A stretch of DNA of 36,861 nucleotides from an uncultured cyanobacterium (GTDB taxonomy: Bacteria > Cyanobacteriota > Cyanobacteriia > Thermostichales > Thermostichaceae): NCBI GenBank assembly GCA_937944885.1, contig CALFBB010000034.1:1-36861 (forward strand). The letters are read 5' to 3'. Position numbers and translations under genes: made by a program. Below, one piece after another: positions 31,994 through 36,861 of this stretch. The notes under the pieces are model-generated. The model saw nothing but the letters and a program-made list of their open reading frames with translations, was not told where the DNA came from and searched no databases. Each line of letters begins with the position of its first letter. Positions within the stretch are counted from its first letter, which is position 1.

Positions 31994-33121
31994 ATGGCTA
32001 CCATTTTGATTGTTGACGACGATCCCACCATTCGACTGGTGCTGAAGCGCTGCTTGGAGCGTCAAGGATACACCGTTGAGATGGCCACCAGTGGTCTGGA
32101 GGGTATAGAACAGGCGCACCTTATCTCTCCTGGACTGATCATCTGCGATTGGATGATGCCGGATATTGATGGTCTTGAGGTGTGCCGACGGATTAAGGCG
32201 GATCCCAAGTTTTCCACCACTTTTTTTATTTTGCTCACGGCTCGCACCGAAGTGGAGGACAGGGTGCAGGGTCTAGATGCCGGAGCCGATGAATTCTTAA
32301 GTAAGCCGATTGACCCCAATGAGTTGCAAGCCCGGGTTCGGGCTGGGTTGCGACTGCACCAACTGAGCCACGATCTGCAACAGCAAACCTCCAGATTGCG
32401 GGCAGAGTTGGCAGAAGCTGCTCGCTACGTTGAATCCCTCTTGCCCAAACCGGACTTCTTCCCCGAGTGCAAAATCAAGACCGATTGGTGTTTTTTGCCC
32501 TCACAGGAGTTGGGGGGAGATTCTTTTAACTACCACTGGTTGGATGCTGAGCATTTGGCCATTTATCTGTTGGATGTGTCAGGACACGGAGTAGGCGCAG
32601 CCCTCCTATCGGTTTCGGTAATGAACCAGCTGCGCACCCAGGGATTGCCGGATACCGATCCTCGTCAGCCAGAGGCTGTGTTACAGGCTCTCAATCACTC
32701 GTTTCAAATGCAATCCCACAATGAAATGTATTTCACCCTTTGGTATGGAGTTTATCATTCGGGATCCCGTCTGCTTTCTTTTGCCAGCGCTGGGCACCCT
32801 CCGGCCTTGCTAATTGATCCAACCCATAGGACCTCGATAGAACTGAGAACCCTCAACTTGCCTATTGGAATTTTGCCGAACCAGAACTTCCAGAGGGATA
32901 AGGTGCGGATCCCGTCCCCTAGCTACCTTTACCTGTTTAGTGATGGAGTTTATGAAGTGGTCAATCGAGAAAAAGAGATCTGGGGGTTAAAGAATTTGAT
33001 CGCTCTGCTTAGTGATGATGCCACTGTCAGTTTAGATCAAGTCGCTCAGCAGGTCCAAGCCTTCCGCGGTCAACCAGACTTTGAAGATGACTTTTCACTG
33101 CTACGGGTCAGCTTTGGTTAA
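31994..33121 (+). CDS. Response regulator with PP2C-type (RsbU/SpoIIE) phosphatase output
   Basis: A 375-residue protein. The receiver domain is at 1-120: acidic pocket VDDDP (Asp8, Asp9), phospho-acceptor Asp52 in IICDWMMPDIDG, Thr82 in LLTARTEV, Lys104 in FLSKPID. A short helical linker follows (about 125-150, LRAELAEAARYVESLL). The SpoIIE/RsbU phosphatase domain (about 165-375) has LGGDSFNYHWLDAEHL, LLDVSGHGVGAALLS, SAGHPPALL and LFSDGVYEV. Such proteins dephosphorylate anti-sigma-factor antagonists and so control partner-switching signalling. The sensor kinase and the anti-sigma partners are not in this window. Confidence 0.95.
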   Translation: MATILIVDDDPTIRLVLKRCLERQGYTVEMATSGLEGIEQAHLISPGLIICDWMMPDIDGLEVCRRIKADPKFSTTFFILLTARTEVEDRVQGLDAGADEFLSKPIDPNELQARVRAGLRLHQLSHDLQQQTSRLRAELAEAARYVESLLPKPDFFPECKIKTDWCFLPSQELGGDSFNYHWLDAEHLAIYLLDVSGHGVGAALLSVSVMNQLRTQGLPDTDPRQPEAVLQALNHSFQMQSHNEMYFTLWYGVYHSGSRLLSFASAGHPPALLIDPTHRTSIELRTLNLPIGILPNQNFQRDKVRIPSPSYLYLFSDGVYEVVNREKEIWGLKNLIALLSDDATVSLDQVAQQVQAFRGQPDFEDDFSLLRVSFG

Positions 33122-33469
33122 ACCTTGGTTGAAGTCTCCACTAATAAAGCCCGAACCCTACTGCAAAAAAAGAAAGCTCTCTAACGGCACAGGAGGCAAG
33201 ACATCTAGCCTGACCATAAGCAGGTGCCCAAGAAAAACCACCATCCCCACAGGAGTCGCCCCTTTTTGATACAAACTGCAACTACATCTCAACATCAAGA
33301 CACATCAAGGTACACCAGGATATGTGAGCCGCAACACAAAGTTGTATCTGTTGCTGCGAAATTGGACAAGGTCCTATCATGGGAGTGGGAAGACAAGTCG
33401 AGATTTGTATTGCCAGGCCCTTGGCGCAGCGCCCCAGTTACACGTTCCGGTAAAGTTTTAGGTAGAGTT
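33122..33469. other. Intergenic region (348 bp) between the response regulator and the DUF4327 gene
   Basis: No gene I can support. An open frame joined to the following gene could begin at 33224, but its predicted N-terminus (His/Gln/Arg-rich) matches nothing in the family. Short inverted repeat GGAC-AAG-GTCC near 33363. No clear promoter pair. Confidence 0.5.
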
Positions 33470-33700
33470 ATGCCCACTTTACAAGCCCCTCGCTACGCAG
33501 TTGAGGCTATCCAGGAGGAAGCCCGTCGTCTCATCCAGCAGGGATCCCTGCGTCGCTCGGAAGCCATTTCCTGTCTGCAACCCTTTTTCCCCGAGCGGGA
33601 ATGGCAGTCGATTGCTGAAGAGCTAGAGCTGCAGGACTACCGCCCCTCTGATCCGATCTGCGATTTGATCGGCGGCTGTGAAGAGTGGCGGGAAGATTGA
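33470..33700 (+). CDS. DUF4327 family small protein
   Basis: A 76-residue soluble protein. The start is ATG 33470 with GGTAGAG just upstream. The pattern YAVEAIQEEARRLIQQGSL, then PFFPEREWQSIAEELEL and the end DLIGGCEEWRED, fits DUF4327, a family of about 70 residues found widely in cyanobacteria. Its function is unknown. The 'REW' and 'EEWRED' parts are the best conserved. It stands between the PP2C response regulator and rel, transcribed in the same direction with gaps of 348 and 289 bp, so it is probably an independent unit. Confidence 0.75.
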   Translation: MPTLQAPRYAVEAIQEEARRLIQQGSLRRSEAISCLQPFFPEREWQSIAEELELQDYRPSDPICDLIGGCEEWRED

Positions 33701-33712
33701 GGATTTTAGATG

Positions 33713-33736
33713 GATTTTAGCTTTGATTTTAGCTTT
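33713..33736. repeat. 12-bp tandem repeat GATTTTAGCTTT x2
   Basis: Two exact copies, preceded by a partial copy GATTTTAG at 33702-33709. It lies just after the DUF4327 stop, in the 289-bp gap before rel. No known role. Confidence 0.8.
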
Positions 33737-33989
33737 CTGGGCTCTCTGAACTTGGGTTAGAGCTTAAGGCTTGGTTTGAGGGCTGTACCAGATGAGTAGC
33801 AGATGATGTAGACAAGTGAACTCTGGGGGTGAGCCAAGAGCTTTGGTTTCCTCTAGGGGCTTAGTTCCTTGGATACTTCTTGGTTTTTCTCTTTGTCGTC
33901 AGCGGACTGAACCGTTTCCTCCCTGTTAGCGGTAAGCTGGCTGAATGGATTATAGTCAATAGTTAATTACTCCTTTCCCCTCGGTTCGC

Positions 33990-36251
33990 ATGGGTCAGAC
34001 TGCTGTCGCTGCTACCTCAGATAGAGGTCTTGACCTAAACAATCTCGATTTTGAGGTGCCGGCATGGCTGCAGGCTTTGCTTTCGGGGGCTACTGACCTT
34101 GGGGATGGGCTACGGCCCTACACCCCTGAAGAAGCCGATCTACTGCGACGGGCGTTTGAGTTTTCCTATTGTCTGCATCAGGGCCAGAAACGTAGGTCGG
34201 GGGAGCCCTACATTGCCCATCCGGTAGCCGTTGCTGGTTTGTTGCGAGAGCTAGGGGGGGATGCAGTCACAGTGGCTGCCGGCTTCCTCCATGATGTTGT
34301 TGAAGATACAGAAGTTACCCTAGAAGCTCTAGAGGCTGAGTTTGGCTCTGAAGTGCGTCTGTTAGTGGAGGGGGTAACCAAGCTTTCTAAGTTTAATTTC
34401 TCGAGCAAAACAGAGCAGCAAGCAGAAAACTTCCGTCGCATGTTTGTGGCCATGGCCAAGGATATTCGTGTGATCGTGGTCAAGCTGGCGGATCGCTTGC
34501 ACAACATGCGTACATTGCAATATCTAGCTCCGAGTAAACAAAGACAAATTGCCGCAGAAACCATGGAGATTTTTGCTCCATTGGCCAATCGCTTGGGGAT
34601 CTGGCGCTTTAAGTGGGAACTGGAGGATTTAGCTTTTAAGTATTTGGACTATGAAGCCTATCGGCAGATCCAAGAACTGGTCAATGCCAAACGTGCGGAA
34701 CGGGAAGCTGAGATACAAGTCTTTATTGAAATGTTGCGACAGCAACTGATTCAGGCTGGGATCGAGCACTTTGAGATCAGTGGTAGACCGAAGCATCTTT
34801 ATGGCATCTATCGCAAGATGCAGCAACAGCACAAAGAATTTCACGAAATTTACGATCTGTCGGCGGTACGGGTGATCGTGCAGAGCAACAGTGAGTGTTA
34901 CCGGGTGCTGGCAGTGGTGCACAACTGTTTTCGTCCCATTCCCGGTCGGTTTAAGGACTACATCGGCTTACCTAAGCCCAACCGCTATCAATCCCTACAC
35001 ACGGCGGTGATAGGGCCACAGGGCAAACCAGTGGAAGTACAGCTGCGCACGGAAGAGATGCACCGGGTGGCAGAATACGGGATTGCCGCCCACTGGAAAT
35101 ACAAGGAGGCCGGCAGTACGGCGGTCAGGCCGGACGAGGAACGCTTTACTTGGCTGCGACAACTGTTGGAGTGGCAAAACGACCTCAAAGACGACAAGGA
35201 GTACCTGGATACAATCCGGGAAAATTTGTTCGAGAGTGAGGTATATGTTTTTACGCCCAAGGGAGATCTGTTGGCCCTACCTCAGGGATCCTGCCCTGTG
35301 GACTTTGCCTATCGTATTCACTCGGAAGTGGGGGATCACTGTGCCGGTGCACGGGTAAACAATAAGATCGTGCCCCTCGACACCCGCTTGCGCAACGGCG
35401 ACATTGTTCAGATCATCACCCAAAAGAATGCCCATCCCAGCCTCGACTGGATTAACTTTGTTGCCACCAGTACGGCTCGTAATCGCATCCGTCAGTGGTT
35501 TAAGCGCTCCAACCGGGAACAAAATCTGCTGCGAGGCCGACATTTGCTGGAGCGGGAGTTGGGCAAAACCGGTTTTGATGCCCTCCTTAAATCGGAGCGC
35601 ATGCAGAAGGTTGCCGAAAAGCTTAACTACGCCACTGTTGATGATTTGTTGGCTGCCCTGGGCTATGGAGAAATCACCGCAACCTTAGTCATCAACCGTC
35701 TCCAGGAGGGTACTAAACCAGAATCCACTCCCTTAGAGATTACTCAGGCTTTATTACCTCGCTCGACTTCCACAACCAGCCGTAGCAAAACAAAATCCCC
35801 CATTTTGGGTGTGGAAGGTCTGAAATATCAGTTGGCCAAGTGTTGCAACCCACTGCCAGGGGATCCCATCTTGGGGGTGGTGACCCGCTTCAAGGGTATC
35901 ACCATTCATCATCAAGAGTGTCCACGGGTGGCCCAGATTTCAGGAGAGCGGCTTGTACCGGTGCGCTGGAACGAGGAGCAACTGCAGCAACATGGCCAGA
36001 CTTACCCGGTGGAGCTGCGCCTAGAGGTGATCGATCGCGTCGGAGTGCTGCGGGATATTCTGTCCCGCCTTTCGGATCAAAGCATCAATGTGCGCAATGC
36101 CAAGGTACAGACTTTTGCCAATCGTACTGCTTTGATCGATCTGTGCATCGATGTGCGCGACAAAAAACAACTGACCCAGATTCAGAGTCAACTGCGCCAG
36201 CTATCGGATGTGATTGTATTGCGCTCCCGCCACCCGAATGGATCCCGTTAG
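33990..36251 (+). CDS. Bifunctional (p)ppGpp synthetase/hydrolase Rel (RelA/SpoT family)
   Basis: A 753-residue stringent-response enzyme. The HD hydrolase domain is at about 40-210, with HPVAVAGLLRELGGD, AGFLHDVVEDTEVT and KLADRLHNMRTL. The synthetase domain is at about 255-380, with GRPKHLYGIYRKMQQ, DLSAVRVIV, RFKDYIGLPKPNRYQSLHT and EYGIAAHWKYKE. The RFKD form of the synthetase loop is the one seen in bifunctional Rel enzymes. The TGS domain (about 410-475) has VYVFTPKGDLLALPQG, and the C-terminal ACT domain YPVELRLEVIDRVGVLRDIL. The start, ATG 33990, is the first in frame. The only nearby promoter-like element is TATAGT at 33951-33956, without a good -35. Half of the gene (33.5-35.3 kb) lacks GGATCC. 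Confidence 0.97.
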   Translation: MGQTAVAATSDRGLDLNNLDFEVPAWLQALLSGATDLGDGLRPYTPEEADLLRRAFEFSYCLHQGQKRRSGEPYIAHPVAVAGLLRELGGDAVTVAAGFLHDVVEDTEVTLEALEAEFGSEVRLLVEGVTKLSKFNFSSKTEQQAENFRRMFVAMAKDIRVIVVKLADRLHNMRTLQYLAPSKQRQIAAETMEIFAPLANRLGIWRFKWELEDLAFKYLDYEAYRQIQELVNAKRAEREAEIQVFIEMLRQQLIQAGIEHFEISGRPKHLYGIYRKMQQQHKEFHEIYDLSAVRVIVQSNSECYRVLAVVHNCFRPIPGRFKDYIGLPKPNRYQSLHTAVIGPQGKPVEVQLRTEEMHRVAEYGIAAHWKYKEAGSTAVRPDEERFTWLRQLLEWQNDLKDDKEYLDTIRENLFESEVYVFTPKGDLLALPQGSCPVDFAYRIHSEVGDHCAGARVNNKIVPLDTRLRNGDIVQIITQKNAHPSLDWINFVATSTARNRIRQWFKRSNREQNLLRGRHLLERELGKTGFDALLKSERMQKVAEKLNYATVDDLLAALGYGEITATLVINRLQEGTKPESTPLEITQALLPRSTSTTSRSKTKSPILGVEGLKYQLAKCCNPLPGDPILGVVTRFKGITIHHQECPRVAQISGERLVPVRWNEEQLQQHGQTYPVELRLEVIDRVGVLRDILSRLSDQSINVRNAKVQTFANRTALIDLCIDVRDKKQLTQIQSQLRQLSDVIVLRSRHPNGSR

Positions 36252-36350
36252 CGCTGCTCAAGGGATCCGCAAGGAGAATAATCGGGTTGAAGGATCTAAC
36301 GTGATCTGGAACCCTGGTGGTAAAAGGGCTTAGATTCTCTGGGCTGTAGT

Positions 36351-36370
36351 TCAGTACTGCCCAGTACTGC
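36351..36370. repeat. 10-bp tandem repeat (T/C)CAGTACTGC x2
   Basis: Two direct copies differing in the first base. Each contains the palindrome CAGTACTG. It lies between rel and the IS left end. Confidence 0.75.
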
Positions 36371-36410
36371 TGGAGCAAGCAACAGGAATCTTTTGTCGAT
36401 GGTTTGAGCG

Positions 36411-36499
36411 GATGCGCCCATACTACCTCTCCGCGCCATGAAGCCCCGCCGTACCGCTGCGCGGGAGCAAGCCAATAGGGCGGGGAGATAAGGCGCATC
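36411..36499. mobile_element. Large imperfect palindrome, likely left end of the downstream tnpB element
   Basis: GATGCGCC (36411-36418) pairs perfectly with GGCGCATC (36492-36499). Inside, TACCTCTCCGCGCCAT pairs imperfectly (12 of 16) with ATAGGGCGGGGAGATA, and a small CCGC-TGC-GCGG hairpin is at the centre. Such subterminal palindromes are typical ends of IS200/IS605-type elements. The element probably begins near 36405-36411; the bases just before it (TTTGAG) would then be the target-adjacent motif, which is only a guess. Confidence 0.55.
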
Positions 36500-36535
36500 T
36501 TTCATCGTGAGGCAAGAGATTGTATCCTGATTTGC

Positions 36536-36861
36536 ATGGCAACACTCACCAAGACGCTCAAGCTGCCGTTCCTTCGGCTCAACCGGTCGAAGACGGAGAT
36601 ATTTGAGTTTGAGCGGCTGCAGAAACTGAATACCGAGGTTGCCCATTCGATCCTGGCTCTGCCGAAAACACAGCGGCGCACCTTGACGACCAAGGCGTTC
36701 GCCAATATCGAGTCGGTTCGGCCTGGATCAACCAGACCATTCGTAACGCCAATGCCCGCACAAAAATCAAGCGCTTCTCGTGCTTGCCCTCGGAGACCAA
36801 CACCCAGAACTGGTCTTTGCACCGTGTGGGCGACACCTTCAGTAGCGGCTCTGGGTTGCTA
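36536..36861 (+). pseudogene. tnpB: 5' part of a second tnpB-type gene (IS1341-like), frameshifted, cut off by the window end
   Basis: From ATG 36536 the frame reads MATLTKTLKLPFLRLNRSK and continues to LTTKAFANIE (residue 59). Family similarity then jumps to the frame starting at 36715: GSAWINQTIRNANAR and NWSLHRVGDTFSSGSGLL, which runs to the window end. One missing base around 36713-36715 explains this (expected ELGSAWINQ). The lineage differs from the TnpB at 5052-6395: no similarity is visible between the two N-termini. No tnpA is seen nearby, as in tnpB-only IS1341-type elements. Whether the rest of the gene is intact lies outside the window. Confidence 0.8.

Larger units (their letters stand above)
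1..36861. repeat. Highly iterated palindrome GGATCC / GGGATCCC spread through the window
   Basis: GGATCC occurs about 80 times by hand count, roughly one per 450 bp, and about half of the copies are extended to GGGATCCC. About 9 copies of a given 6-mer would be expected in random sequence of this length. Copies lie inside genes in various frames (for example near 603, 2283, 9799, 12530, 17180, 28908 and 32761) as well as between genes. I saw no GCGATCGC (HIP1). The longest gaps are about 3.48-6.77 kb (tRNA and IS605 element), 10.03-12.37 kb (OGT-like gene) and 33.54-35.28 kb (rel). HIP-type words are known from cyanobacteria; their function is not settled. Confidence 0.9.

Noticed and set aside
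33224..33469. N-terminal extension of the DUF4327 protein
   Set aside because: The extension is low-complexity and doubles the family's usual length; ATG 33470 fits the family.
1..36861. CRISPR array
   Set aside because: No regularly spaced direct repeats of 25-40 bp were seen; tandem repeats found are 9-12 bp with two or three copies only.
1..36861. Further RNA genes (rRNA, tmRNA, SRP, RNase P, Yfr1)
   Set aside because: I looked through the intergenic regions for their conserved cores and saw none; only tRNA-Arg is supported.

Overview
This window looks like chromosomal DNA of a unicellular, probably thermophilic cyanobacterium of the hot-spring Synechococcus (JA-3-3Ab / JA-2-3B'a, 'Thermostichus') type. 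The reasons are the many cyanobacteria-typical families (DUF4327, cyanobacterial NAD kinase, SLH-domain surface protein, long Rel, DUF445) and the extreme density of the palindrome GGATCC/GGGATCCC. By hand I count about 80 GGATCC sites, where about 9 are expected for a random 6-mer. In this lineage that word seems to take the place of the HIP1 word GCGATCGC. The assignment is by recognition, not by database search.

Layout. 0.2-3.6 kb: five minus-strand genes (DMT transporter, two small membrane or hypothetical proteins, a leishmanolysin-like metalloprotease lipoprotein, a hypothetical protein). 4.1-6.5 kb: tRNA-Arg(CCU), then a divergent IS605-type element. Its tnpA is dead (a 9-bp duplication puts in a stop codon, and a deletion removes the HUH motif). 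Its tnpB is full length with an intact RuvC triad but no zinc-ribbon cysteines. 6.5-9.1 kb, plus strand: DegT-family aminotransferase and a DUF58 protein. 9.2-13.5 kb, minus strand: patatin-like esterase, an AT-rich TPR/O-GlcNAc-transferase-like gene that looks foreign, a histidine phosphatase and NAD kinase. 13.9-16.2 kb, plus strand: a membrane Ser/Thr kinase with a Pro/Thr-rich extracytoplasmic part. It converges, with a 4-bp overlap, on a lipoprotein gene.

17.0-22.5 kb, minus strand: the heat-shock/ribosome cluster grpE, dnaK, dnaJ, tusA-like, rsgA. The last three are coupled by ATGA overlaps. 22.7-31.6 kb, minus strand: 5'-nucleotidase family protein, DUF445 membrane protein, an exported hypothetical protein, an SLH surface protein with a possible Pho box upstream, an aldo/keto reductase and a large unrecognised protein. 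32.0-36.3 kb, plus strand: a REC-PP2C response regulator, a DUF4327 protein and the bifunctional (p)ppGpp enzyme Rel. The window ends inside a second, unrelated tnpB that is frameshifted and preceded by a large imperfect palindrome (an IS left end).

Most of the window is ordinary core chromosome. The accessory signals are the two IS200/IS605-type remnants and the OGT-like gene. Each coincides with a gap in the GGATCC pattern.
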